Source of the DNA: SAR86 cluster bacterium SAR86B
Lineage (GTDB): Bacteria; Pseudomonadota; Gammaproteobacteria; Magnimaribacterales; Magnimaribacteraceae
Reading direction: 5' to 3'
DNA length: 35,944 nucleotides
NCBI GenBank assembly: GCA_905182235.1
Contig: CAJJAM010000034.1
Coordinates: forward strand, 1-35,944
Of the stretch, positions 1 through 10,672 are shown in pieces; positions within the stretch are counted from its first letter, which is position 1; each line of letters opens with the position of its first letter. The notes under the pieces were generated by a model. The model searched no databases. It was not told where the DNA came from and was given only the letters and a program-made list of their open reading frames with translations. The position numbers and the translations under genes are program-made.

Positions 1-298
1 TCTCTCCAGGCTTTATTAAACCTAATTCAGATCTTGCAAGACCTTCAATAGTCTCTCTTCCTGAACTGAGTTTAATCTTCTCTTCTTCTAACAATTTATT
101 TTTATTTTCAAGTCTTGTCCTTTCTTCAGTTAGAGCTAATATCTCTTTTTCTAAGTCTCTTAAATCAGATCTACTCTGTTCGCCAAACCAGATATTTTTT
201 TGAGTAAAGGCAATAACTAAAAATAAAATAGAAATAGCTGCATAAAATCTTAGGTCTTTAAACTTAGTATTTTGTAAAAATTTAATTAACCGAAGCAT
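1..298 (-). CDS. ftsB: Cell division protein FtsB (partial, C-terminus beyond window)
   Basis: A frame opening with ATG at 298 stays open to the left edge and gives 99 residues. It shows a short cytoplasmic N-terminus, one membrane segment (about residues 18-33), a charged coiled coil rich in Glu and Lys (about 43-78), and the FtsB/DivIC signature ARSELGLIKPGE at the visible end. FtsB joins FtsL and FtsQ in the divisome and helps activate FtsWI. Its start lies inside the last 13 bases of eno, so the two are probably translationally coupled; eno-ftsB is the usual gammaproteobacterial order. The C-terminal FtsQ-binding part lies outside the window. Identification rests on topology, the terminal motif and the neighbour. 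Confidence 0.88.
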   Translation of the reverse strand, partial: MLRLIKFLQNTKFKDLRFYAAISILFLVIAFTQKNIWFGEQSRSDLRDLEKEILALTEERTRLENKNKLLEEEKIKLSSGRETIEGLARSELGLIKPGE

Positions 299-1566
299 AA
301 AGAAGTTTGTTTCTCAATTATAAGAAGTCTGTTGTATTTTGCCACCCTGTCTGACCTTGAAGGTGCGCCGGTTTTGATCTGGCCACTTCCCATGCCTACT
401 GAAAAATCAGCAATAAATGAGTCTTCTGTCTCACCTGAGCGATGAGAAATAATAGAGTTAAAGTTATGGCTTGAGGCAGTTTGAATGGCATCTATCGCCT
501 CAGTAAGAGTTCCGATCTGATTGACCTTAACTAAAACAGCATTAGCTGCTTTTTTTTCGATACCTTCAGTTATTCTTAAAGGATTAGTCACAAACAAGTC
601 ATCTCCCACTATCTGCGTATCCGCTCCTATTTCCGAAGTTAAATTTACCCACCCTTCCCAATCATCTTCATTAAGGCCATCTTCTATAGATGAGATAGGG
701 TAATTTGATCTTAGGTCTTTTAAATATGAAACCATATCACTTGATGAGAACTTTTGATCCAGACCATCTAAGTTATAGATTGAGTTTTTATAAAACTCTG
801 TAGCTGCAACATCAAGACAAAGGAAAACCTGCTCTCCTGGTACATAACCCGCCTTCTCAATGGATTCCATGATTAGATCTAATGCTACTGGAGGTGAATC
901 TAGGTTTGGTGCAAAACCCCCCTCATCACCGACTGCAGTATTTAAATTATTTTTCTTAAGTATCTCCTTCAAGGTGTGAAAGATTTCTACTCCAGAGCGT
1001 AAGGAATCAGAGAAAGACTCAAAGCCACTTGGTTGTATCATAAACTCTTGGAAATCAATTGGGTTATCTGCATGAGCCCCTCCGTTAAGAATATTCATCA
1101 TGGGAATTGGAAGTTTTTTATTAACATCAGCACCTAAATTTTCTTTAGCTTGGAGGTGAATAAAATCATATAACTCTAAATTAAGCATTTGGGCTGCTAC
1201 TTTAGAACAAGCCATAGAGACACCCAGGATAGCATTTGCTCCAAAATTACTTTTATTTGAGGTGCCATCCGATTCTATTAATAAAGTATCTATTTCTTTT
1301 GTATTAGAAGGGTCTTTACCTTCAAGGATAGAATTAATTTCAGTGTTTATTGCCTCAACTGCTCCTAAGACACCTTTACCTAAATACCTTGAATCATCAT
1401 TATCTCTTTTTTCACTGGCCTCATACTTACCCGTTGAGGCTCCTGAAGGAACAAAAGCCATTGATTTTTCATCGCTATTAAGTATGACTTCTGCCGCAAC
1501 AGTTGGGTTACCTCTTGAGTCTAATACCTCGTATGCCCTAACTTGCTTAATTAAATTATTAGTCAT
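286..1566 (-). CDS. eno: Enolase
   Basis: Full-length enolase (426 residues; E. coli has 432). It interconverts 2-phosphoglycerate and phosphoenolpyruvate in glycolysis and gluconeogenesis and needs Mg2+. Visible signatures are the N-terminal loop PSGASTGKYEA, the GDEGGFAP segment with the catalytic Glu, the metal-binding EDGLNEDDW region, the lysine in VKVNQIGTL, and SHRSGETEDS followed by IKTGAPSRSDR. The start is ATG at 1566, one base after the kdsA stop, and the 3' end overlaps ftsB. The pyrG-kdsA-eno-ftsB series has no room for separate promoters, so it is probably one operon. PEP made here is also the co-substrate of KdsA and MurA in this window. Confidence 0.98.
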   Translation of the reverse strand: MTNNLIKQVRAYEVLDSRGNPTVAAEVILNSDEKSMAFVPSGASTGKYEASEKRDNDDSRYLGKGVLGAVEAINTEINSILEGKDPSNTKEIDTLLIESDGTSNKSNFGANAILGVSMACSKVAAQMLNLELYDFIHLQAKENLGADVNKKLPIPMMNILNGGAHADNPIDFQEFMIQPSGFESFSDSLRSGVEIFHTLKEILKKNNLNTAVGDEGGFAPNLDSPPVALDLIMESIEKAGYVPGEQVFLCLDVAATEFYKNSIYNLDGLDQKFSSSDMVSYLKDLRSNYPISSIEDGLNEDDWEGWVNLTSEIGADTQIVGDDLFVTNPLRITEGIEKKAANAVLVKVNQIGTLTEAIDAIQTASSHNFNSIISHRSGETEDSFIADFSVGMGSGQIKTGAPSRSDRVAKYNRLLIIEKQTSLCFG

Positions 1567-1567
1567 A

Positions 1568-4043
<2,476 letters not shown>

Positions 4044-4140
4044 CTAATATAGCCATAAGAAGTGTAGTAAATAAATCTTCTTAAAGATGGGAGGACAGGT
4101 TAACAAAAACCTTTCAGTACAACAAGAAAAAGCTATTCTT

Positions 4141-5217
4141 TTAACCAGTTAAATCTAATGGTTTTTCTAATTCCGCCCAAGAAATATCACCGTCGGGGGA
4201 ATTCGACTCAAACCCAAGAACTCCAAGCTTATCATAGAGGGGTCTTACCTTGTCCGTTAATAATCCTATCCTTGATAGGTTTGGAATGACCCTTGAAAAA
4301 AGTAATCTTTGAAATTCAAAAGCAAAGCCAGCATTGTTTGAGAAATCTCTTGCTTCATTCTCATCCCAGCCAAACCTTCTAAATACATCGGTAGGAAATA
4401 ATCTTTCTTTACTAATAACGCAAGCTTCATAAGCAAACATAGCTCTATCTTCTTTTTCTTCTTCTGATAAATTCTCGATGTATTCTTCAAGATAATTTAC
4501 TCCGAAAGTAACATGTCTAGCTTCGTCTCTAATAATGAGATGAAGAATATCTTTTAATACTGGGTCTGGAGTGACTGCTTTGGCAGTATTAAAAGCTGCT
4601 AAAGCTAGACCTTCAATAATAATTTGCATACCTATAAGTTTCAGATCCCATCTTTCATCAGTTAAGATCTTATCAAGGAGACTTTTTAAGCCCGACCCTA
4701 TTGGGTACATGAGCTTAGATCGTTCTTGGATATACCTATTAAAAGCCTCTACGTGTCTTGCTTCATCAAATGCTTGCGAAGCAGCATATAATTTTGCTTG
4801 ATACGTTGGAGCGCAAGATACTAACTGAGAAGCTACCAAGAGAGCTCCTTGCTCCCCATGAAGGAATTGACTAAATTGACTGGCTCCTCTGTGTCTAAGA
4901 AATTCTCTTTTTTTATCATCACTTAAATTCTTGTAAGGAGGGTACTCGTCCCAAAACATCTCCGGAATATCATCAGAAACTATAAGGGGCCTATCCCAGT
5001 CTATATCTAGCGAAACATTCCAATTAAGTTTTTTACCTAATTCATAAAGTTTTGCAATCCTATTATCTTGGATGGTGTAATCCCAATTATAGGCTCCTGT
5101 TAAAGGAGTCTTGAATATCTCTGCTACGTCTTCGACATCTTGCGCGCTTAAGTCAAGCTCTTGTTCGTTGTAGTCTTGTATTTGTCTTGGCGTCTCTTTT
5201 GTGTACTTTACTTTCAT
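4141..5217 (-). CDS. Ferritin-like diiron protein of unknown function
   Basis: A 358-residue protein with no signal peptide or membrane segment. It has two copies of a carboxylate/ExxH metal-binding pattern: Glu122 (in HGEQGA) then Glu152 and His155 (DEARHVEAF), and Glu202 (IIEGLAL) then Glu232 and His235 (RDEARHVTF). This is the four-helix diiron arrangement of the ferritin-like superfamily (R2-like reductases, fatty-acyl desaturases, N-oxygenases such as AurF), so an O2-activating oxidase or oxygenase is plausible. The N-terminal 100 residues are Trp- and Asp-rich and not recognised. No substrate can be inferred: the neighbours pyrG and dnaB are housekeeping genes. It stands alone between gaps of 97 and 158 bases and may have its own promoter. 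Confidence 0.72.
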   Translation of the reverse strand: MKVKYTKETPRQIQDYNEQELDLSAQDVEDVAEIFKTPLTGAYNWDYTIQDNRIAKLYELGKKLNWNVSLDIDWDRPLIVSDDIPEMFWDEYPPYKNLSDDKKREFLRHRGASQFSQFLHGEQGALLVASQLVSCAPTYQAKLYAASQAFDEARHVEAFNRYIQERSKLMYPIGSGLKSLLDKILTDERWDLKLIGMQIIIEGLALAAFNTAKAVTPDPVLKDILHLIIRDEARHVTFGVNYLEEYIENLSEEEKEDRAMFAYEACVISKERLFPTDVFRRFGWDENEARDFSNNAGFAFEFQRLLFSRVIPNLSRIGLLTDKVRPLYDKLGVLGFESNSPDGDISWAELEKPLDLTG

Positions 5218-5375
5218 AATCTAATTTAGACTTTTACCTTCTGTTGATTAATATATAGAACTTTTTAGTTTTGGTTTTTTGATAATTTAACAATTAAAGA
5301 GATTTCTGGAAAGAGGAGAATTAGTCACGATACTGACACTATAGTTATATCTTTTATTGATAATGAATATTATTT
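5218..5375. other. Intergenic spacer upstream of the ferritin-like gene
   Basis: A 158-base AT-rich spacer between dnaB (ending 5376) and the ferritin-like gene (starting 5217). It is among the largest spacers inside the minus-strand block, so it probably carries the promoter of the ferritin-like gene. I see AT-rich -10-like words but no convincing -35/-10 pair, no strong hairpin followed by a T-run, and no convincing small gene. Confidence 0.4.
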
Positions 5376-6773
5376 CTAGTCATCTTCATTTTCATCATAA
5401 AACTGGCCTGGAAATCTATCACTCTTAGCTAAATTTTGGAAAGTAGCTATTTCTCTTCTAAAAGCTAATTTGACTGTACCAGTAGGACCATTCCTTTGTT
5501 TGGCTATGTTAATCTCAGCTTGACCTCTGCTTTCCAAGTCACTCTCATCATAATACTCATGTCTATAGACAAATGCTATTAGGTCAGCATCTTGCTCAAT
5601 AGCTCCTGAATCTCTTAAATCTGCAAGAATTGGTCTTTTATTAGGTCGAGATTCAACCGCCCTGTTTAATTGAGAAAGTGCTACAACAGGAACATTTAAC
5701 TCTTTAGCCAACGCCTTTAAAGATCTGCTTATCTCACTAACTTCTTGCACCCGATTATCTCCTCTTCCAGGGACTTGCATTAAGCCTATATAATCAATAA
5801 CTATTAGTGCTAAATCTGGATTTTCACGCTTTACTCTTCTTGCTCTTGCTCTTACTTCAGAAGGAGATAAAGCAGGAGTGTCATCAAGTAAAAACTTCTT
5901 TTGACTTAAAATTGATAAAGCCCTGTCAATTCCTTCCCAGTCTGCTTCTTTTAATTGCCCTCTCATTATTCTTTGTATGTCTATATTTGAAATACTTGCA
6001 ATAAACCTCCTTATAACTTGCTCAGAGGACATTTCCATAGTGAAGAGGAGAACCGTTTGGTCGGTTTGTTTAGCAACATTCTCAGCTATATTAAATCCTA
6101 AAGCACTCTTTCCCATGGAGGGCCTTCCTGCAATAATAATTAGATCTGATTTCTGCAATCCTAAAGTTATCTCATCAATATCTGCAAAGCCAGTGCTTAC
6201 TCCAACCAGTGAATTGCCACTCTCAGCTGATTCTTGAATCTCAGCATACACTGGTCCTAATAGTTCTTTAGCTGTCCTTGGACCTATCGATCTACTTACA
6301 TCATCTCTTAAGCTTAAAATGCTTTCTTCAGCTTCATCAATAACTCTATCGCTACCTGATGCATCAGATTCTTTTGCAATCTGTGAGATATTTTCAGCAG
6401 TAATTATCAGCCTTCTTAGATTTGATCTCTGTTTAATTATATCTGCATAACTCTCAATATTTGCTACGCTTGGGGTTTCTCTTGCCAATAGAGTCAAGTA
6501 GTCTTTTCCACCAGAATTTATTAACTTTGGAAGATCTCCATTACCTTCAATAGCTTCTTGAACCGTTATAACGTCTACAGGCTTGCCTTGATCTTGAAGG
6601 TTGTAAATAGTCTTAAAGATTAACTTATGTTCATCTTTATAAAAGTCATCCTCTCTAATAAGAACATGGACTAAATCCCAAGCCTCATTCTTCAGCATAA
6701 TTCCACCCAAAACGGCTTTTTCTGCTTCAATTGAGAAGGGTAATTCTTTATTTTTAAATATTTCTTGGGCCAT
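5376..6773 (-). CDS. dnaB: Replicative DNA helicase DnaB
   Basis: 465 residues, a standard DnaB that unwinds the chromosomal replication fork as a hexameric ring and contacts primase. The N-terminal domain (about 10-110, starting LPFSIEAEKAVLGGIML) is followed by the RecA-like ATPase. The Walker A motif is GRPSMGKSA (Lys about 222), Walker B is LIVIDYIGLMQ, and conserved segments LADLRDSGAIEQDADLI and AKQRNGPTG near the C-terminus include the arginine-finger region. There is no intein, although dnaB is a common intein site. The rpsF-rpsR-rplI-dnaB order is common in gammaproteobacteria. Seventy-eight bases containing a hairpin separate it from rplI. Confidence 0.97.
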   Translation of the reverse strand: MAQEIFKNKELPFSIEAEKAVLGGIMLKNEAWDLVHVLIREDDFYKDEHKLIFKTIYNLQDQGKPVDVITVQEAIEGNGDLPKLINSGGKDYLTLLARETPSVANIESYADIIKQRSNLRRLIITAENISQIAKESDASGSDRVIDEAEESILSLRDDVSRSIGPRTAKELLGPVYAEIQESAESGNSLVGVSTGFADIDEITLGLQKSDLIIIAGRPSMGKSALGFNIAENVAKQTDQTVLLFTMEMSSEQVIRRFIASISNIDIQRIMRGQLKEADWEGIDRALSILSQKKFLLDDTPALSPSEVRARARRVKRENPDLALIVIDYIGLMQVPGRGDNRVQEVSEISRSLKALAKELNVPVVALSQLNRAVESRPNKRPILADLRDSGAIEQDADLIAFVYRHEYYDESDLESRGQAEINIAKQRNGPTGTVKLAFRREIATFQNLAKSDRFPGQFYDENEDD

Positions 6774-6806
6774 AAAACAGAAGAGAAGTTATTTCAGTGA
6801 CGATCT

Positions 6807-6833
6807 TTTATTCTCCCATTCATAGAGAATAAA
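6807..6833 (-). repeat. Hairpin in the rplI-dnaB spacer
   Basis: On the minus strand, TTTATTCTC (6825-6833) is followed after 9 bases by its exact reverse complement GAGAATAAA (6807-6815), a 9-bp perfect stem. No T-run follows, so a classic intrinsic terminator is not supported. It could be an mRNA processing or stability element that lowers dnaB expression relative to the ribosomal genes upstream; that role is inference. Confidence 0.5.
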
Positions 6834-6851
6834 TCAATGAATATTTAATAC

Positions 6852-7307
6852 TTATTCTTCTACAGTAGCTTCGATGGTAATTGAAATCGATTGAACAACT
6901 TCAGGGTGAAGCTCTATGTCTATTCTAAAGTCTCCAACTTCTTTCAAGGCACCTTCAGGAAGTCTTACAGAACTCTTCTCAACTTCCAGTCCTTGCTCAA
7001 TTATTGCATCTGAAATCTCTCTTGTCCCTATAGATCCATAGAGCGTTCCTTCTTCAGACACCGGAACAACAAGTTTTATTTTTATACCCTCTAATTGAGT
7101 GGCCAATTTCAAGGCAATTTCTTTTCTATCTGATTCTGCAGATAAAAGGGCTGCTTTTCTTGCTTCGTATTCTGCTTTATTATTTTCATCGGCCCTAATA
7201 GCCTTACCTGAAGGAATTAAAAAATTTCTGCCATAGCCAGACTTAACATTAACTAGATCTCCTGGCTCTCCTAATTTTGAAACTTGTTGTAATAATATTA
7301 ATTCCAT
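6852..7307 (-). CDS. rplI: 50S ribosomal protein L9
   Basis: 151 residues (E. coli L9 has 149). The N-terminal rRNA-binding domain is clear: MELILLQQVSKLGEPGDLVNV followed by GYGRNFLIPSGKA. A long charged connecting helix (about 40-75) leads to the C-terminal domain with LYGSIGTREI. L9 binds 23S rRNA near the L1 stalk and affects frame maintenance. It lies 5 bases downstream of rpsR and is co-transcribed with rpsF and rpsR in the usual order. Confidence 0.96.
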   Translation of the reverse strand: MELILLQQVSKLGEPGDLVNVKSGYGRNFLIPSGKAIRADENNKAEYEARKAALLSAESDRKEIALKLATQLEGIKIKLVVPVSEEGTLYGSIGTREISDAIIEQGLEVEKSSVRLPEGALKEVGDFRIDIELHPEVVQSISITIEATVEE

Positions 7308-7312
7308 AATTC

Positions 7313-7579
7313 TTAATGATAGTGTGAATCTGTGTAAGGTATGAGAGCTAAGTGACGTGCTCTTTTAACCGCTTTGTTTAATTGTCTTTGGTATTTAGCT
7401 GAAGTACCTGTCATTCTCGCAGGAATAATTTTACCAGTTTCAGTAATATATTCTTTCAGTAGTTTAATATCTTTAAAATCTACTTCCTTAATACCCAGGG
7501 ATGTAAATTTACAATATTTAGGGCGATTATCAAAATCCGTTCTTCTTCTTTTAAAATTTTTCTTTTGCTTTTTTGCCAT
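7313..7579 (-). CDS. rpsR: 30S ribosomal protein S18
   Basis: 88 residues. Typical S18 segments are [40 protein letters not shown] split across the central region, and [11 protein letters not shown] near the C-terminus. S18 pairs with S6 on the 30S platform and binds 16S rRNA. The basic N-terminus ([13 protein letters not shown]) makes it slightly longer than E. coli S18 (75 residues). It starts one base after the rpsF stop, so the S6 and S18 partners are translated from adjacent cistrons. Confidence 0.97.
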   Translation of the reverse strand: MAKKQKKNFKRRRTDFDNRPKYCKFTSLGIKEVDFKDIKLLKEYITETGKIIPARMTGTSAKYQRQLNKAVKRARHLALIPYTDSHYH

Positions 7580-7580
7580 T

Positions 7581-8243
7581 TTATTTCTCTGTTTCAGATG
7601 CTTCTGGTACTACTTCTGCTTGGGCTTCTACTTCTGCTTCTGCTGTTTCTTTCTTAGCTTCTGCTTCTGGCGCTACTTCTGCTTGGGCTTCTACTTCTGC
7701 TTCTTCAGTTTCTTTTTTAGCTTCTGCTTCTGGTGCTGCTTCTGCTTCTGCTGTTTCTTTCTTAGCTTCTGCTTCTGGTGCTGCTTCTGCTATTTCTTTC
7801 TTAGCATCTGCATCAGCTGCTCTGCGAGCAGTTTCTTTCATCCTGCTCTTTTCTTTCAATGCTTTTTCTTCTTGATATTTTCTTTGTTTTTCTTCTTCGT
7901 AGCTCTCTTTTTCGCTGTCTTCTCTAGTTTGGGCTAATAAAGCTGAAGAGTCTGAATGTGCTTCTTTAGTATTAAGAACTAGATTTCTTATGACCGAATC
8001 ATTAAATTTAAAAGAATTCTTAATTTCATCAATAGCAGTCTGACCGCATTCTATATTTAAAAGTGCATAAGCTGCTTTAAATTGATCCTGTATTGGATAG
8101 GCAAGCCTTCTATTGCCTATATTTTCAGAGCGATGAACCGTGCCTCCAGAATCTGTAACTATTGATGAAAGCTTTGTTATTATCGTAGGTGCTTGATCAG
8201 ATTGATCAGGATGAACTAGAAATACTATTTCGTAATGTCGCAT
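7581..8243 (-). CDS. rpsF: 30S ribosomal protein S6 with long Ala/Glu-rich C-terminal tail
   Basis: 220 residues, whereas S6 is usually about 95-135. Residues 1-95 are a normal S6 ferredoxin-like domain ([33 protein letters not shown], and [14 protein letters not shown]). The rest is a highly charged extension: a Glu/Lys/Arg-rich segment (about 105-140), then an Ala/Glu/Lys repeat region (about 144-213) with APEAEAKKE at 155-163, 170-178 and 191-199, and AEVEAQAEV at 182-190 and 203-211. E. coli S6 also ends in a short acidic tail extended by RimK, so tail variation is known, but not at this length. The start is ATG 8243 with AAGGGG just upstream. Confidence 0.95.
   Translation of the reverse strand: MRHYEIVFLVHPDQSDQAPTIITKLSSIVTDSGGTVHRSENIGNRRLAYPIQDQFKAAYALLNIECGQTAIDEIKNSFKFNDSVIRNLVLNTKEAHSDSSALLAQTREDSEKESYEEEKQRKYQEEKALKEKSRMKETARRAADADAKKEIAEAAPEAEAKKETAEAEAAPEAEAKKETEEAEVEAQAEVAPEAEAKKETAEAEVEAQAEVVPEASETEK
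7611..7814 (-). repeat. In-frame 63-bp tandem repeat encoding the S6 tail
   Basis: The tail of rpsF is built from near-identical DNA units. Positions 7611-7640 and 7674-7703 are identical over 30 bases at a 63-bp offset, equal to 21 codons. Further degenerate copies extend to about 7814, so the region probably expands and contracts by slippage or recombination while keeping frame. Confidence 0.85.
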
Positions 8244-8259
8244 GTGTACCCCTTGGTTA

Positions 8260-8285
8260 TTAACTCCCGCTTAAGCGTAGAGTAA
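8260..8285 (-). promoter_or_regulatory. rpsF leader hairpin (possible S6:S18 autoregulatory site)
   Basis: In the 71-base leader on the minus strand, TTACTC (8280-8285) can pair with GAGTTAA (8260-8266, one bulged T), enclosing an inner CGC/GCG stem with loop TTAA. It sits 16 bases upstream of the rpsF start, next to the ribosome-binding site. Bacterial rpsF leaders are known to fold into an S6:S18-binding structure. I cannot show that the specific recognition motif is present. Confidence 0.35.
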
Positions 8286-8312
8286 GGTATTAAAAATGGG
8301 CATTCTATTTGA

Positions 8313-8327
8313 CGCTAAGACTTAGCG
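8313..8327. repeat. Palindrome across the ddl stop codon
   Basis: CGCTAAG and CTTAGCG flank one central base, a near-perfect 15-bp palindrome spanning the TAG of ddl. It marks the end of the dcw cluster just before the rpsF operon leader. No T-run follows directly, so terminator function is weakly supported; a partial terminator or a protein-binding site are both possible. Confidence 0.4.
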
Positions 8328-9280
8328 CAAGCCAAATGTAGTATCTCAAGTATTAATTCATTAAAGCTAATGCCTTCTAGTGCAGCTGATTTTGGTACAA
8401 GGCTAGTCTCAGTTAATCCAGGTACAGTATTAATCTCTATGAGCTGAAAGTTATTATTATTATCTTTTATTAGATCCACTCTGCCCCATCCTTCGCATCC
8501 TAAAGATTTAAAAGCATGCCAACAAAAATTTTTAAGTGTAATTAAGTTATCAGGATCTAAGTTTGCCAAAGAATATTTAGTTTCATTGCTTAGGTATTTT
8601 GCCTCGTAGTCATAAAAAGCTCCTTTTGCCTCTATAGCAACAGGAGGTAGTACGCGATCTCCTAGTATTGTTACTGTAATCTCAATACCATCAACAAAGG
8701 CTTCAGCAAGGACTGTTTCATCGTATTTTACCGCCTCTATAATTGCCTCTTCTAGGCTTCCCTCTCCGGGTTTAACTATACTAATACCATAGCTTGAACC
8801 TTCGTTAGCTGGTTTTACTACGAAAGATTTATCTAGAGCAGTAATATCATCAGAGCCGGATAAGAATGGAGTTATTTTCATATCTGATTTACCCGCTTTT
8901 GTAATTTCTACAAAATCAGGAGTTGGCAAAGAAAACTCTCTCCAAACTTTCTTTGTTTCAACTTTATTCATTGCCAACTTGCAAGCTTCAGTCTTACTGC
9001 CGGTAAACAATATTTCCTTATCAGTTAATAACTCTTGAATAAAACCGTCTTCACCGCCTCGACCATGAAGAGCTATAAATGCAATATCAAAATCTTCTAG
9101 TTGTAATTTAGATCCTTCAGGAGAAACAAGGTCTATTGCTTTAGCATTTATTTGCATCTCTTTAAGACTTTTTAAGACAGCATTTCCGGATCTTAATGAT
9201 ATTTCTCTTTCTGCAGACCAACCGCCCATAAGGACAGCTACTTTCTTATTACCTAAAAAAGATGAATCTCGATTCTTCAT
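8315..9280 (-). CDS. ddl: D-alanine--D-alanine ligase
   Basis: 321 residues, the normal length for DdlB-type enzymes. It makes the D-Ala-D-Ala dipeptide used by MurF. ATP-grasp features are visible: VAVLMGGWSAEREISLRSG at the N-terminus, ALHGRGGEDGFIQ, FVVKPANEGSSYGISIV, AEAFVDGIEITV, GWGRVDLI and IEINTVPGLTETSLVPKSA, the last holding Mg-binding Glu and Asn. Its ATG directly abuts the murC stop. Unlike the common gammaproteobacterial order, where ddlB is followed by ftsQ, this ddl ends the dcw cluster and is followed by rpsF. Confidence 0.96.
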   Translation of the reverse strand: MKNRDSSFLGNKKVAVLMGGWSAEREISLRSGNAVLKSLKEMQINAKAIDLVSPEGSKLQLEDFDIAFIALHGRGGEDGFIQELLTDKEILFTGSKTEACKLAMNKVETKKVWREFSLPTPDFVEITKAGKSDMKITPFLSGSDDITALDKSFVVKPANEGSSYGISIVKPGEGSLEEAIIEAVKYDETVLAEAFVDGIEITVTILGDRVLPPVAIEAKGAFYDYEAKYLSNETKYSLANLDPDNLITLKNFCWHAFKSLGCEGWGRVDLIKDNNNNFQLIEINTVPGLTETSLVPKSAALEGISFNELILEILHLACAKS

Positions 9281-10672
9281 CTAATTGCCATAAGTCTTCA
9301 TCAGAGACTCTGAAATTTTTGAAATATTTCCAGCACCTTGCATTAAAATAATACCTTCACCTTTTTCTAGAGACTCCTCTATAGCGATATTTACTTTTGA
9401 TTCTTCTGAAAGGCAAACATTTAGAGTTGTACCTTTTAATCTTTCTAATAAATCCTTACTTTCGTAATTCTTAATTAAATCTTCACCCGCAGGATAAACA
9501 TCCAACAATATCAATTGATCAACTAATTGCAGAACCTCTACAAACTCTTCAAACAAGTCTTTAGTTCTAGAATATCTATGAGGCTGAAACACCATAGTCA
9601 GTTTCTTTTTAGGGTGAGACTCTCTTATAGATTCAATTGTATTTTTGATTTCTGAAGGATGATGACCATAATCATCTATTAGTATTAGATTAGAGTCTTT
9701 AACTGTCATAATGCCCAATACCTGCATACGCCTATTAATACCCATAAAACTCTTCAGAGCACCTTGAATGATTGATGTATTAATCCCTTCTTCTATTGCC
9801 AATACACAAGCCGCAGATGCGTTGAGGGCGTTATGCCTTCCAAGCATATTAAGATCAATTTGAATTGATTGACCTGCATAAGTTAATAAGAAATTGGATC
9901 TAAATTCAAAAGGCTCATAATTGCTTATAACGTAATCATTTGTTTCTTCGAAACCGTAAGTCACATTAGGCCTTGAACATTGAGGTAAAAGCTTCTTAAT
10001 CTCAGGATCATCACCACAGGCTATTAGAAGTCCATCAAAAGGAAGTTTTTTAACAAATGCCAAGAAAGCTTGGCGCAGATTCTCAAAATCATTTCCATAA
10101 TTAATAAGATGGTCTTCCTCTATATTAGTAATAATAGACACTGAGGGTTGTAACATTAAAAAAGACTGATCGCTCTCATCAGCTTCTGCAACAAGGTAGT
10201 CTCCTTTCCCCAATTTAGCGTTTGAAGCAAAACTATTAATAATTCCTCCGTTAATAAAAGTAGGATCTAAGCTTGCTTCTGTAAAGATAGATGCCACCAA
10301 ACTTGTTGTGGTTGTTTTTCCATGGGTACCCGCTATTGCTATACCTCTTTTCATGTTCATTAAACTAGATAACATTTCAGCTCTAGCCAGAACGGGTATT
10401 CCCCTTAACTTGGCTTCAATTAGCTCTGGATTCCCATCATCTATGGCGCTTGATATTACTATCATGTCTGCTTTATCTATATTCGTAGCCTTGTGACCTA
10501 TGTGAATCTCAGCACCCATGGATCTCAACCTATCAATTATTTCTGAATCAGAAATATCAGAACCAGAAACTTCGTAATTTAAATTTATTAAAACTTCAGC
10601 TATGCCGCTCATGCCACTGCCACCTATTCCAACAAAAAAAATCTTTGATAATCTTGATCTATATTTTTTCAT
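9281..10672 (-). CDS. murC: UDP-N-acetylmuramate--L-alanine ligase
   Basis: 463 residues. It adds L-Ala to UDP-MurNAc, the first amino acid of the peptidoglycan stem. The Mur-ligase order is visible: N-terminal Rossmann domain (FFVGIGGSGMSGIAEVL), the ATP P-loop GTHGKTTTTSL (about 115-125), EADESDQSFL, the central NIEEDHLINYG, HNALNASAACVLA, and the C-terminal domain with DDYGHHPSEI and FQPHRYSRT, diagnostic for MurC. Its first 14 bases overlap the end of murG, implying coupled translation. Confidence 0.97.
   Translation of the reverse strand: MKKYRSRLSKIFFVGIGGSGMSGIAEVLINLNYEVSGSDISDSEIIDRLRSMGAEIHIGHKATNIDKADMIVISSAIDDGNPELIEAKLRGIPVLARAEMLSSLMNMKRGIAIAGTHGKTTTTSLVASIFTEASLDPTFINGGIINSFASNAKLGKGDYLVAEADESDQSFLMLQPSVSIITNIEEDHLINYGNDFENLRQAFLAFVKKLPFDGLLIACGDDPEIKKLLPQCSRPNVTYGFEETNDYVISNYEPFEFRSNFLLTYAGQSIQIDLNMLGRHNALNASAACVLAIEEGINTSIIQGALKSFMGINRRMQVLGIMTVKDSNLILIDDYGHHPSEIKNTIESIRESHPKKKLTMVFQPHRYSRTKDLFEEFVEVLQLVDQLILLDVYPAGEDLIKNYESKDLLERLKGTTLNVCLSEESKVNIAIEESLEKGEGIILMQGAGNISKISESLMKTYGN

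Noticed and set aside
4060-4100. Terminator after the ferritin-like gene (ATCTT/AAGAT inverted repeat)
   Set aside because: The stem is only about 5 bp, AT-rich, with a poor T-run.
4266-4490. Minus-strand overlapping frame inside the ferritin-like gene, with lysine run
   Set aside because: Out of frame with a well-supported diiron protein; low complexity and no domain.
7611-7814. CRISPR-like or satellite repeat
   Set aside because: Repeats are in frame with rpsF, have no unique spacers and no cas genes nearby.
7374-7937. Long plus-strand open frames with Cys/Phe- or Ala/Ser-rich repeats opposite rpsF
   Set aside because: They are mirror frames of the low-complexity S6 tail and S18; composition follows the repeat, and no start signal supports them.
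8313-8327. Intrinsic terminator of the dcw cluster
   Set aside because: The palindrome is real but is not followed directly by a T-run; kept only as a palindrome.
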